This document shows positions 1 to 5,850 of a DNA stretch of 5,850 nucleotides, one piece after another. The position numbers were made by a program, and so were the translations under genes. Source of the stretch: Pseudomonadota bacterium (lineage in GTDB: Bacteria > Pseudomonadota > Gammaproteobacteria > Competibacterales > Competibacteraceae). How positions within the stretch are numbered: the stretch's first letter is position 1; each line of letters starts with the position of its first letter. Location of the stretch: assembly GCA_018262135.1 (NCBI GenBank), contig JAGTSD010000127.1, forward strand, positions 1 through 5,850, read 5' to 3'. The notes beneath the pieces are model-generated. The model worked only from the letters and a program-made list of their open reading frames with translations, was not told the DNA's origin and did not search any database.

Positions 1-557
1 TCGCCCTTCGGGGCCGGAATGCGGGCGATGATCTCCTCCAGCAGTTCCGCCACCCCCAGGCCGCTCTTGGCGCTGACATGAAGGGCGTGACTGGCGTCCA
101 GACCGATGATGTCGCCGATTTCCTGCGCCACCCGCTCCGGATCGGCCGAGGGCAGATCCACCTTGTTGAGCACCGGCAGCACTTCCAGATGCTGTTCGAT
201 GGCGGTGTAGCAGTTGGCGACGCTCTGCGCCTCGACGCCCTGGGCGGCGTCCACCACCAGCAGCGCGCCCTCGCAGGCGGCCAGCGAACGGGACACTTCA
301 TAGGAAAAATCCACGTGCCCCGGCGTGTCGATGATATTGAGCTGGTAGGTGTGGCCATCGCGGGCCGGATAGCGCAACGACACGCTTTGCGCCTTGATGG
401 TGATGCCGCGCTCCCGTTCGAGATCCATCGAATCGAGCACCTGCTCGGCCATCTCCCGTTCGCTCAGGCCGCCGCAGATTTGAATGAAGCGGTCGGCGAG
501 CGTGGACTTGCCATGATCGATGTGCGCGATGATCGAAAAATTACGAATGTGATCCAT
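1..557 (-). CDS. lepA: Translation elongation factor 4 (LepA/EF4) GTPase, N-terminal part, cut by window edge
   Basis: This is a ribosome-associated translational GTPase of the EF4 family that acts in the cytoplasm. The window holds about 185 of the usual ~600 codons, and the 3' end lies off the left edge. The reading begins [19 protein letters not shown] and follows E. coli LepA almost residue for residue. All five G motifs are visible: the P-loop AHIDHGKST (residues 11-19), the switch threonine in RERGIT (48-53), DTPGH (77-81), NKVD (131-134) and SAK (162-164). The ATG at 557-555 is chosen because it gives the family N-terminus directly. The Shine-Dalgarno match is weak (TGGA just upstream). 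It is the last visible gene after rpoE-rseABC on the same strand, 142 bases after rseC, so it may be cotranscribed or use its own promoter near 690. The visible part has no frameshift. Identity is nearly certain. Confidence 0.98.
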   Translation of the reverse strand, partial: MDHIRNFSIIAHIDHGKSTLADRFIQICGGLSEREMAEQVLDSMDLERERGITIKAQSVSLRYPARDGHTYQLNIIDTPGHVDFSYEVSRSLAACEGALLVVDAAQGVEAQSVANCYTAIEQHLEVLPVLNKVDLPSADPERVAQEIGDIIGLDASHALHVSAKSGLGVAELLEEIIARIPAPKG

Positions 558-622
558 GAATTCCACTACAGGTCGGCCGTCGGTCGCGTTCCCCGCTATC
601 AAGCGGCCACGGCCCGGACAGG

Positions 623-654
623 AAAAACCCCCGCCACCCCTCGGGCTCGGAGGC
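623..654 (-). terminator. Weak GC-rich element followed by a T-tract after rseC
   Basis: On the minus strand a CCTC...GAGG stem (4 bp, 7-base loop), or a longer imperfect GCCTCC/GGGTGGC pairing, is followed by a G-rich run and five T's at 627-623. It lies between rseC and lepA, about 45 bases past the rseC stop. It could act as a weak or partial intrinsic terminator separating the rpoE operon from lepA. The stem is short and has mismatches, and it is not directly joined to the T-tract, so this is a tentative call. Confidence 0.22.
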
Positions 655-687
655 TTGCGCGCGCTCGTTACTTTTACAAAGCAGGGG

Positions 688-693
688 ATTATA
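688..693 (-). promoter_or_regulatory. Candidate -10 box upstream of lepA (TATAAT)
   Basis: The minus strand reads a perfect TATAAT at 693-688, beginning 7 bases beyond the rseC stop codon. The expected -35 window (about 711-717, inside the rseC tail) has no good TTGACA match, and there is no TG extension. Transcription from here would give lepA a leader of about 125 bases. It could be a housekeeping promoter that lets lepA be expressed independently of the stress operon, or a chance match. Only the hexamer itself is seen; the function is inferred. Confidence 0.35.
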
Positions 694-699
694 GCGTTA

Positions 700-1173
700 T
701 TAACGCGAAGAAAGCAGGGTCGCGGGCATCGGTACGGCATCCAGCCTCCGCATCACCATCGGCTGAAACCGGGTATCGCTCCGCAAGCGCCGGGACACGA
801 CGCGCGCCGCCAGAAACCCCAACCCCAGACCCACCGCGCCCGATAGAATGACCGGCTCCTCGCCCGCACCGGCGAATGCGGCCTGTCCCAGGAGGGCACC
901 GGCCAGCAGCAAAACAATCGGCAACAGGTAGACCAGCAGCGATCCGCGCAGCAGCGCGCCTTCGGCCAGACCCACGATCACCGCGTCGCCCGGGTGCAAC
1001 GGCAGGGTGGAAAGCGCCCGCACTCGCACCCGCCGGTCGCCCCAGACCTTCGCCAGCGTCGCCGTACCGCAGCCGTCGCTGGCGGAACACGCGCCACAGG
1101 CCGACCGACGCCGGGTTTCGACCCAGGCGTAACCGTCGCCGGCTTCCACCACGACCGCCGCTTCCTCGATCAT
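700..1173 (-). CDS. rseC: RseC/MucC-family inner-membrane protein
   Basis: This 157-residue protein is the fourth gene of the sigma-E operon. Members of the family (Pfam RseC_MucC) are inner-membrane proteins. E. coli RseC has a mild positive role in sigma-E control and is related to RsxC-system components that keep SoxR reduced. The cytoplasmic N-terminal part carries a cysteine cluster, C26-x2-C29-x5-C35, with the same spacing as in E. coli RseC and suggestive of metal or redox binding. The segment [20 protein letters not shown] (60-79) precedes two predicted membrane helices at about 75-98 and 106-125, then a basic tail. The start ATG at 1173-1171 overlaps the rseB stop (ATGA), which supports translational coupling. 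Length matches the family (about 150-160). Family assignment is firm; the biochemical role is less well known. Confidence 0.95.
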   Translation of the reverse strand: MIEEAAVVVEAGDGYAWVETRRRSACGACSASDGCGTATLAKVWGDRRVRVRALSTLPLHPGDAVIVGLAEGALLRGSLLVYLLPIVLLLAGALLGQAAFAGAGEEPVILSGAVGLGLGFLAARVVSRRLRSDTRFQPMVMRRLDAVPMPATLLSSR

Positions 1174-2189
1174 GGCTTGCCAGCTTCGGGCTGGTACTGA
1201 ATCGAGGCGGCGATGCGCTGTACGGTCGCGGCCGGCGCTTCGCCGACCACCAGCACCTGGTGACCGTTGATTACCATGCCAAAGGCATTCATCGAGCCGA
1301 GTTGGGAACTCCCCTGCAACAGCGGCGACTCCCCCTCCAGCCGTTCCAGAAACACCGAGATGGTCGCCAGACCATCGGCGAACACGATATGTTCGGTCGG
1401 ATGGCGGCCGGACGCCTCCGCAAAACGATTGTGCGACACTTCGGCGAAACCTTCCGGCAACTGCTCCACCCGCCAGGCGGACTGGGTCACTACCTCGCCC
1501 TTGGGCATTCGGGGGCTATTGGCATTGGGGCCGGCGCCGGGCGCGGCGCTCTCCGGGGCCAGGGCCGGCGCAGCGAAAGCAGCGTCGTCAATGCGCGACT
1601 TGAGCTGTAAATCGGTGAACATCAGTTGCTCGACTGGCTGGCCCCGCTCGTCCAGCAAGGCCGAGCGCAGGGCCAGGCCGTTGCGCCGATCCAGCCACAG
1701 CCGGTAACCGAACCGCCAGGCGTCGCGCGGCTTGATGGCGATCACTTGCGCGTCGAGGCCGGCGACGCGATCCTCGCCCAGCATTTGCAGCTCGTAGTGG
1801 CTTTCCAGCCGGCCCAGTTCCCGGGGCAGGGACAACGGGAAAGGCGAACGCCGGTAGTCGCCGCCCGCGAACGTGGCCTGCTGCTTCGGCAATAGACAGA
1901 TGACGTTGTTGTTCGCGACCACCACTTCCCGTGGCGGGCCGCTCAAAGAAACCAGCCGCTGCCGCTCGCCTTCGGGTCCGCCGCCATGGATGACGCGCAT
2001 GGCTTCCACATGGGGTCCCTGCACGTAAATGAAAGTGCCCTCATAGTTCAGGGTCTGGGTGGAATCCAGCATCCGCTCCAGCCATTGCCTGGCGTTCTCG
2101 GGAGTGGCCGCCGCTTGCGTTCGGCCAATGGGCGGCAGCGAACCGGCGACAAGCGCCAGGACCGCGCAATACAGGAGCCCCCGCTTCAT
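1170..2189 (-). CDS. rseB: Periplasmic sigma-E regulator RseB/MucB
   Basis: RseB binds the periplasmic part of RseA and shields it from DegS cleavage. Lipopolysaccharide and mislocalised lipoproteins release it, so it acts as a stress sensor. The 339-residue product begins with a signal peptide: MKRG, a hydrophobic core at 5-19, and a likely signal peptidase I site near 26-28 (TQAAA). The large N-terminal domain (about 30-205) resembles the LolA/LolB-like lipid-binding fold of the family, with recognisable stretches such as LNYEGTFIYVQG (47-58). A proline/alanine-rich linker (about 207-229) leads to the C-terminal domain (about 230-335), which contacts RseA and has EHIVFADGLATISVFLE (266-282) and MNAFGMVINGHQVLVVGE (300-317). 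The ATG lies 8 bases after the rseA stop, with AAGAG in that junction as ribosome binding site. The TGA overlaps the rseC start. Length is near the family norm (~320). Confidence 0.97.
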   Translation of the reverse strand: MKRGLLYCAVLALVAGSLPPIGRTQAAATPENARQWLERMLDSTQTLNYEGTFIYVQGPHVEAMRVIHGGGPEGERQRLVSLSGPPREVVVANNNVICLLPKQQATFAGGDYRRSPFPLSLPRELGRLESHYELQMLGEDRVAGLDAQVIAIKPRDAWRFGYRLWLDRRNGLALRSALLDERGQPVEQLMFTDLQLKSRIDDAAFAAPALAPESAAPGAGPNANSPRMPKGEVVTQSAWRVEQLPEGFAEVSHNRFAEASGRHPTEHIVFADGLATISVFLERLEGESPLLQGSSQLGSMNAFGMVINGHQVLVVGEAPAATVQRIAASIQYQPEAGKP

Positions 2190-2197
2190 GCGTGCTC

Positions 2198-2815
2198 TTA
2201 GCGACTGGGCTGCTGATAACCGACCATGCGCACGTAGGGCAACATGCCGTTGACGCTGCTCATGGAGGCATAGCCATTATGATTGACCAGATAGCTGTTC
2301 AGCCGCGCTTCGACCGGTTCGCCGATGGGGTTGGCCGGCTGGGTCATCGCAGTCATCTGAATGGGAAGGGAACCATAGGGAGAAGACAGGGCGGGAGTCG
2401 TGGTGGCGAGCGGCGCGGCGGGCGGCAGCGCATCAGTCTGATTCAGCTTGAGTCCATACAGGGCCATCAGCGCCACCGAGGCGGCCAGTCCGAAGCCGGT
2501 GACGGGCTTGTACCAGGCGGGCAGCGGCCGGGCGACCGCTTGCGGCAGGGGCTCGGCTTCGATGGCCTGGCGAACGCGGGCGGCGAAATCAGTATCCAGC
2601 GCCGCTGGCACATGATGACCCTGTATCACGTCGCTGATTAAATGGTACCGCTCCCAGCGGTCGCGTGCGTCGCCATCCCGACTCAGTCGGCGCAGGACCA
2701 GGGCAATCTCCATGTCCGCCAGTTCGTCGTCAACCAGCGCCGAAAGCTGGCTTGCCGCGATGGGGACATCGTGGGCGGGTGGCGCCGATGCTAGTTCAGC
2801 CGTTTTATCAGCCAT
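2198..2815 (-). CDS. rseA: Sigma-E anti-sigma factor RseA/MucA
   Basis: This is the single-pass inner-membrane anti-sigma factor that holds RpoE inactive until DegS and then RseP cleave it. The 205-residue product shows the three expected parts. The cytoplasmic sigma-binding domain runs from about 22 to 90, with SQLSALVDDEL (22-32) and RRLSRDGDARDRWERYHLIS (42-61). A membrane helix follows at about 105-122 (VTGFGLAASVALMALYGL). The periplasmic domain ends in the conserved RseB-binding stretch RLNSYLVNHNGYASMSSVN (171-189), followed by GMLPYVRMVGYQ. The stretch between (about 126-165) is proline/alanine/threonine-rich and is where DegS cleavage would be expected; no exact site can be assigned from sequence. 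The ATG at 2815-2813 starts 15 bases after the rpoE stop, with GGGAT/AGAG as a modest ribosome binding site. Full length and intact, so there is no sign of a mucoid-type truncation. Confidence 0.97.
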   Translation of the reverse strand: MADKTAELASAPPAHDVPIAASQLSALVDDELADMEIALVLRRLSRDGDARDRWERYHLISDVIQGHHVPAALDTDFAARVRQAIEAEPLPQAVARPLPAWYKPVTGFGLAASVALMALYGLKLNQTDALPPAAPLATTTPALSSPYGSLPIQMTAMTQPANPIGEPVEARLNSYLVNHNGYASMSSVNGMLPYVRMVGYQQPSR

Positions 2816-2830
2816 GACTCTATCCCGAAA

Positions 2831-3406
2831 CTAATGCAGTAGTGGATGCAGTTTGGCGTCGATGGATTCGCGCGCCCGGAAAATCCGCGAGCGCACCGTA
2901 CCGATCGGACACCCCATGGTTTGGGCGATTTCCTCATAACTCATTCCTTCGAGTTCCCGAAGGGTGATGGCCGTTCGCAGGTCTTCGGGCAACTGCTCGA
3001 TGGCCCGGAACACGGTTTCCGCGATTTCGTCCTTGAGCAACAACCGTTCGGGGGTTTCATACTCTTTCAGCAGGGACTCGCCCTCGTATTGTTCGGCATC
3101 GTGGGCATCGATGTCGGAACCTGGCGGCCGACGCCCCTGAGCGACCAGGTAATTCTTGGCCGTGTTGATGGCGATCCGGTACAACCAGGTATAGAACGCA
3201 CTGTCGCCGCGAAATCCGGGCAACGCGCGATAGGCCTTGAGGAAGGCCTCCTGGGACACATCCAGGGCTTCGCTGGGATCGTGGACATAGCGGGAGATCA
3301 GCTTGATGATTTTGTATTGATACTTGAGCACCAGCAGATCGAACGCACTTTTATCGCCTTTTTGCACCCTGAGGACCAGATCGCGGTCCAGATGACCCTC
3401 GCCCAT
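2831..3406 (-). CDS. rpoE: RNA polymerase sigma factor RpoE (sigma-E/AlgU)
   Basis: This ECF sigma factor directs RNA polymerase to envelope-stress promoters. From the ATG at 3406-3404 the product is 191 residues, the same length as E. coli RpoE, and aligns without gaps over most of its length. Region 2 (about 24-90) includes DVSQEAFLKAYRAL (49-62), FRGDSAFYTWLYRIAINTAK (65-84) and the very conserved NYLVAQGRRPP (85-95). Region 4 (about 128-185) has LPEDLRTAITLRELEGMSYE (139-158) and the recognition-helix segment CPIGTVRSRIFRARE (166-180). The reading frame stays open for 48 more codons upstream from a TTG at 3550. I reject that start because the family begins at MxE...D, because AAAGGGG sits about 9 bases before the 3406 ATG, and because the candidate promoter at 3458-3484 lies inside the extension. 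It is the first gene of the operon with its own anti-sigma factor. Confidence 0.98.
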   Translation of the reverse strand: MGEGHLDRDLVLRVQKGDKSAFDLLVLKYQYKIIKLISRYVHDPSEALDVSQEAFLKAYRALPGFRGDSAFYTWLYRIAINTAKNYLVAQGRRPPGSDIDAHDAEQYEGESLLKEYETPERLLLKDEIAETVFRAIEQLPEDLRTAITLRELEGMSYEEIAQTMGCPIGTVRSRIFRARESIDAKLHPLLH

Positions 3407-3457
3407 CCGGGCAGACCCCTTTCGACTCAATGGCAATCTCTCCCTGCGACCATGACG

Positions 3458-3484
3458 GTAGACCAGCGCCCGTTTCGTTAGTTC
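3458..3484 (-). promoter_or_regulatory. Candidate sigma-E-type autoregulatory promoter of rpoE
   Basis: On the minus strand GAACTA (3484-3479) is followed after 16 bases by TCTAC (3462-3458). Known sigma-E/AlgU promoters have GGAACTT, a spacer of about 16, and TCTGA or TCNNA. The -35 core GAACT and the spacing fit, and the -10 keeps TCT but lacks the final A. A start near 3451 would give a leader of about 45 bases before the rpoE ATG. Autoregulation of rpoE is well established in E. coli and Pseudomonas; use of this site here is inferred. Confidence 0.42.
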
Positions 3485-3499
3485 GCGGACTTGCCGGGA

Positions 3500-3508
3500 T
3501 GTTATAGT
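3500..3508 (+). promoter_or_regulatory. Candidate extended -10 promoter of nadB
   Basis: The plus strand reads TGTTATAGT, a TGn extension joined to TATAGT, which differs from the consensus -10 at one base. No convincing -35 lies 16-18 bases upstream, but extended -10 promoters can do without one. A start near 3515 gives nadB a leader of about 95 bases. The opposite strand of the same few bases reads TATAAC (3506-3501), so the site could also fire towards rpoE. Confidence 0.42.
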
Positions 3509-3534
3509 GTGGACAGGCAGTGGCGGGATAACCG

Positions 3535-3566
3535 CGCGGCGCTGATTCAATCGGCTACGCGGCGCT
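3535..3566. repeat. 9-bp direct repeat in the rpoE-nadB control region
   Basis: CGCGGCGCT occurs at 3535-3543 and again at 3558-3566, a period of 23 bases, roughly two helical turns. It lies in the nadB leader and upstream of both candidate rpoE promoter elements. Such spacing suits two protein subunits on one DNA face. In GC-rich DNA it may also be chance. No known operator is recognised. Confidence 0.4.
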
Positions 3567-3609
3567 TTTGTTCACAACGATACCCCATTCACGGAATCGC
3601 TCACAAGCC

Positions 3610-5253
3610 ATGACCATCTCTCCTCTTTCCACTGATATTCTGATCCTCGGCAGCGGCGCCGCCGGTCTGAGTTTGGCGTTGCGCATGGCCGATTCCGCCC
3701 GCGTCATGGTGCTGGCCAAGGGGCCGCTCTCCGAGGGCAGCACGTACTACGCCCAGGGCGGCGTGTCGGCGGTGCTGGACGCCGGCGATTCCATCGAATC
3801 CCACCTACAAGATACTCTGATCGCCGGCGCGGGTCTGTGCCATGCCGACGCGGTGCGCCTCACGGTGGAGCACGGCCGTGAGGTGATCGAGTGGCTCAGC
3901 GCGCGGGGCGTCCCCTTCACCAAGGAACCCGCCACCGACGGTCTCGCGGACTATCACCTGACTCGCGAGGGCGGCCACAGCCATCGGCGCGTGGCGCATG
4001 TCGCCGATGCCACCGGCCGCGCCATTCAAACCACGCTGGAGGCGCGCGCCCGCGAACATCCGAACATCACGCTGCTGGATCAGTATATCGCGGTGGACCT
4101 GATCACCCGCCGCAAACTGGGCCTGGACGGCAACCGCTGCCTGGGCGCTTATGTACTGGACCGCCGCAGCGGACAGGTGGAAGCCTTGGCGGCGCGGTTC
4201 GTGGTGTTAGCCACCGGTGGCGCCAGCCGGGTTTATCTGTATTCCAGCAACCCCGATGGCTCCACCGGCGACGGCATCGCCATGGCCTGGCGAGCGGGCT
4301 GCCGGGTGGCGAATCTGGAATTCATGCAATTTCACCCGACCTGTCTCTATCACCCGCAGGCCAAGAATTTCCTGATCTCGGAGGCGGTGCGCGGCGAGGG
4401 CGGCATTCTACTGCTGCCGGACGGGACCCGGTTCATGCGCCAGTTCGACGTGCGCATGGAACTGGCTCCCCGCGACATCGTGGCCCGCGCCATCGACCAC
4501 GAGATGAAGCGGCTGGGCGCCGAATGCGTGTATCTGGACATCAGCCACAAACCGGCGGCGTTCGTGCAGGAGCATTTCCCGAACATTTACGCCAAGTGTT
4601 TGGAATACGGCTTCGACATGACCCAACAGCCGATTCCGGTGGTGCCGGCAGCCCATTACACCTGCGGCGGGGTGCTGACCGATCTGCGGGCGCGGACTGA
4701 CGTTGATGGCCTGTACGCGGTGGGCGAAGTCGCGTTTACCGGCCTGCACGGAGCGAACCGCATGGCCAGCAACTCGCTGCTGGAATGCCTGGTGTTCGCG
4801 GCGGCGGCGGCGGACGATCTGCACCCGCGTCTGGCCCGCGCGCCGGAGCCTCCTCCCCTGCCGGCCTGGGATGAAAGTCGGGTGACCGACTCCGACGAGG
4901 AAGTGGTGGTTAGCCACAACTGGGCGGAATTGCGCCAGTTCATGTGGGACTACGTGGGCATCGTGCGCACCAACAAGCGCCTGCAACGCGCCCAGCATCG
5001 CGTGGAGCTGCTATTGCGGGAGATCGGCGAGTATTACGGCAACTTTCGCATCGGCGGCAATCTGATCGAACTGCGCAATCTGGCGCAGGTGGCGGATTTG
5101 ATTATTCGCTGCGCCTTGGCGCGCAAGGAAAGCCGGGGGCTGCATTACACCCTGGATTATCCCCAAGCCAACGAGTCCGCACCGGTGCGGGACACGGTGC
5201 TGGTGCCGAAGAATTTCGCCGGGGCGGAAGCGCCGCCGCTGTGGGGCGAGTAA
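3610..5253 (+). CDS. nadB: L-aspartate oxidase NadB
   Basis: This FAD-dependent cytoplasmic enzyme oxidises L-aspartate to iminoaspartate, which NadA condenses with dihydroxyacetone phosphate to quinolinate in de novo NAD synthesis. From the ATG at 3610 the product is 547 residues (E. coli 540) and matches the family throughout. The FAD-binding GSGAAG (14-19) is followed by [10 protein letters not shown] (42-51) and [12 protein letters not shown] (116-127), then QFHPT (240-244), [20 protein letters not shown] (285-304), AAHYTCGG (347-354) and [18 protein letters not shown] (378-395). Residues expected in the active site by alignment to E. coli are E120, H242, R288, H349 and R384, all present. 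The helical C-terminal domain (about 434-515) ends in [13 protein letters not shown]. An in-frame TTG at 3568 would add 14 residues unlike the family, so the ATG is preferred, although its ribosome binding site is weak. Divergent from rpoE. No frameshift. Confidence 0.98.
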   Translation: MTISPLSTDILILGSGAAGLSLALRMADSARVMVLAKGPLSEGSTYYAQGGVSAVLDAGDSIESHLQDTLIAGAGLCHADAVRLTVEHGREVIEWLSARGVPFTKEPATDGLADYHLTREGGHSHRRVAHVADATGRAIQTTLEARAREHPNITLLDQYIAVDLITRRKLGLDGNRCLGAYVLDRRSGQVEALAARFVVLATGGASRVYLYSSNPDGSTGDGIAMAWRAGCRVANLEFMQFHPTCLYHPQAKNFLISEAVRGEGGILLLPDGTRFMRQFDVRMELAPRDIVARAIDHEMKRLGAECVYLDISHKPAAFVQEHFPNIYAKCLEYGFDMTQQPIPVVPAAHYTCGGVLTDLRARTDVDGLYAVGEVAFTGLHGANRMASNSLLECLVFAAAAADDLHPRLARAPEPPPLPAWDESRVTDSDEEVVVSHNWAELRQFMWDYVGIVRTNKRLQRAQHRVELLLREIGEYYGNFRIGGNLIELRNLAQVADLIIRCALARKESRGLHYTLDYPQANESAPVRDTVLVPKNFAGAEAPPLWGE

Positions 5254-5255
5254 GT

Positions 5256-5702
5256 TCAGGGTGGATCGGGCTCGTCTTCGCCCTGCCGGGTGCGCAGCCA
5301 GACCCGCAGCCGCCGCAAGGCTTCGGCGTCGGCGGCGTCGGGTAACAGCGCCAGCGACCGTCGCCCGCCACTTTCCAGCCGGAAGTTGAGAATCACGATC
5401 AGCGGGTGGGCGTAGCCGCCGGTCAACCGGGCGCGATGGACGCTGCCACCGCCGGTTTCCAACCGCCAGACGCCATCCAGCCGTTCAATCCGCGCGATAA
5501 AGCCGTCCCCCCGCCGATAGCCGTATTGCCACCCGAACCGGATCAGCACCAGTGCGATGCCGGCCATCAATCCCACCTTGATCCATAGCGGAAGGCTGCA
5601 AACGACCACGGCGACGCCGGCCAGGATGTGAACGCCGCCGCCAATGACGAGCAGAATCCGTGAAGGGCGCGGTTCGATGTTCAAGGCGGCGAGGTTGTGC
5701 AT
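5256..5702 (-). CDS. ygfX: YgfX/CptA-family small inner-membrane protein
   Basis: This 148-residue protein fits the YgfX family (Pfam Cpta_toxin). In E. coli YgfX is the membrane partner encoded next to SdhE (YgfY) and has been described both as a toxin acting on cytoskeletal proteins and in connection with SdhE flavinylation functions. Visible here are a short N-terminus with IEPRPSR (9-15), two adjacent membrane helices at about 16-36 and 39-57, then a soluble domain with weak strands (RIERLDGVWRLETGG, 71-85) ending in the family-like DAADAEALRRLRVWLR (122-137). The ATG at 5702-5700 puts the purine-rich GGAAGA directly against the start, closer than usual for a ribosome binding site. The stop is two bases from the nadB stop on the other strand. 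No sdhE lies directly upstream. Assignment rests on topology, motifs and the nadB neighbourhood rather than strong identity. Confidence 0.8.
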   Translation of the reverse strand: MHNLAALNIEPRPSRILLVIGGGVHILAGVAVVVCSLPLWIKVGLMAGIALVLIRFGWQYGYRRGDGFIARIERLDGVWRLETGGGSVHRARLTGGYAHPLIVILNFRLESGGRRSLALLPDAADAEALRRLRVWLRTRQGEDEPDPP

Positions 5703-5850
5703 TCTTCCGATATCTGGCGATTCACGATGCCGCTGCCCGCCAGGAGGATGCCACCCAAGTCGGTCAGGCTGATTGCCTCGGTGCTTTCGCCGACCGGAAA
5801 GCGCTACGCACCAGCATAGACGACAAAACTGCGCTCGGGCTGAAGGTCGG
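5681..5850 (-). pseudogene. Decayed or truncated 3' end of an unidentified gene upstream of ygfX
   Basis: The minus strand from 5848 reads DLQPERSFVVYAGA, then TAG (5806-5804), then in the same frame RFPVGESTEAISLTDLGGIL and on to a TGA at 5683-5681 that overlaps the ygfX start. The two parts read together like one conserved C-terminal tail, with RSFVVYAG-x-ERFPVGE-x-xEAISL as the pattern. It resembles from memory the C-terminal ends of AAA-type ATPases with a DUF4143 domain, where this tail follows the nuclease-like core. A single base change, GAG to TAG, would explain the break. It could also be a gene that really ends at the TAG. The upstream body lies beyond the window, so identity is tentative. 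It does not resemble SdhE. Confidence 0.35.

Noticed and set aside
78..851. Plus-strand open frame of 257 codons across lepA and the rseC end
   Set aside because: The first half is antisense to the lepA GTPase domain and the rest is low-complexity and arginine-rich. It is not protein-like.
876..1610. Plus-strand open frame of 244 codons opposite rseC and rseB
   Set aside because: It is the shadow of two strongly recognisable minus-strand genes. Its product is arginine/proline/histidine-rich without any motif, as expected from the reverse of GC-rich coding DNA.
2846..3481. Plus-strand open frame of 211 codons opposite rpoE
   Set aside because: It lies exactly antisense to rpoE, which matches its family along the whole length. 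No domain or ribosome binding site is seen for the antisense frame.
3568..3609. Upstream TTG start for nadB adding 14 residues
   Set aside because: The extra residues have no counterpart in NadB, no ribosome binding site precedes the TTG, and the ATG at 3610 gives the family N-terminus.
4408..4998. Minus-strand open frame of 196 codons within nadB
   Set aside because: It is antisense to a perfectly conserved stretch of NadB. It is histidine/arginine/valine-rich with no recognisable motif.
5703..5850. SdhE (YgfY) C-terminus upstream of ygfX
   Set aside because: I read all minus-strand frames here and none shows the SdhE pattern. The best protein-like frame is the interrupted tail reported as a remnant.
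1..5850. tRNA, rRNA, CRISPR array, insertion sequence or transposase
   Set aside because: No cloverleaf-like segments, regularly spaced repeats, terminal inverted repeats or transposase motifs were seen. The window is almost fully covered by core genes.

Overview
The window looks like a chromosomal core region of a GC-rich, non-enteric gammaproteobacterium. Its genes read closely as the envelope-stress sigma factor RpoE and its regulators, next to the NAD-synthesis gene nadB and the translation factor gene lepA. The order rpoE-rseA-rseB-rseC-lepA with divergent nadB is the classical gammaproteobacterial arrangement. The proteins are clearly diverged from the E. coli ones. A more exact placement, for example near Competibacteraceae, would be a guess.

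Layout from left to right. Positions 1-557 (minus) hold the first ~185 codons of lepA, cut by the window edge. Positions 558-699 are a 142-base intergenic stretch with a perfect -10 box at its rseC end and a GC-rich/T-tract element. Positions 700-3406 (minus) hold a compact operon read right to left: rpoE (2831-3406), rseA (2198-2815), rseB (1170-2189) and rseC (700-1173), with gaps of 15 and 8 bases and a 4-base overlap. Positions 3407-3609 are a divergent control region with a candidate sigma-E-type promoter for rpoE, a candidate extended -10 promoter for nadB, and a 9-bp direct repeat. Positions 3610-5253 (plus) are nadB. Positions 5256-5702 (minus) are a ygfX/cptA-type membrane protein gene, tail to tail with nadB with two bases between them. 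Positions 5703-5850 (minus) carry what looks like the decayed 3' end of another gene, broken by a TAG, where sdhE would often be found.

Function. RpoE drives envelope-stress genes. RseA is its inner-membrane anti-sigma factor, RseB is the periplasmic sensor that protects RseA, and RseC is a membrane protein of the SoxR-reducing/sigma-E locus family. Together they form a self-contained signal pathway that probably controls its own promoter. NadB (L-aspartate oxidase) is the first step of de novo NAD synthesis. LepA/EF4 is a ribosomal GTPase. I found no RNA gene, CRISPR array, insertion sequence or undescribed multi-gene system. The most unusual part is the right edge (5703-5850).
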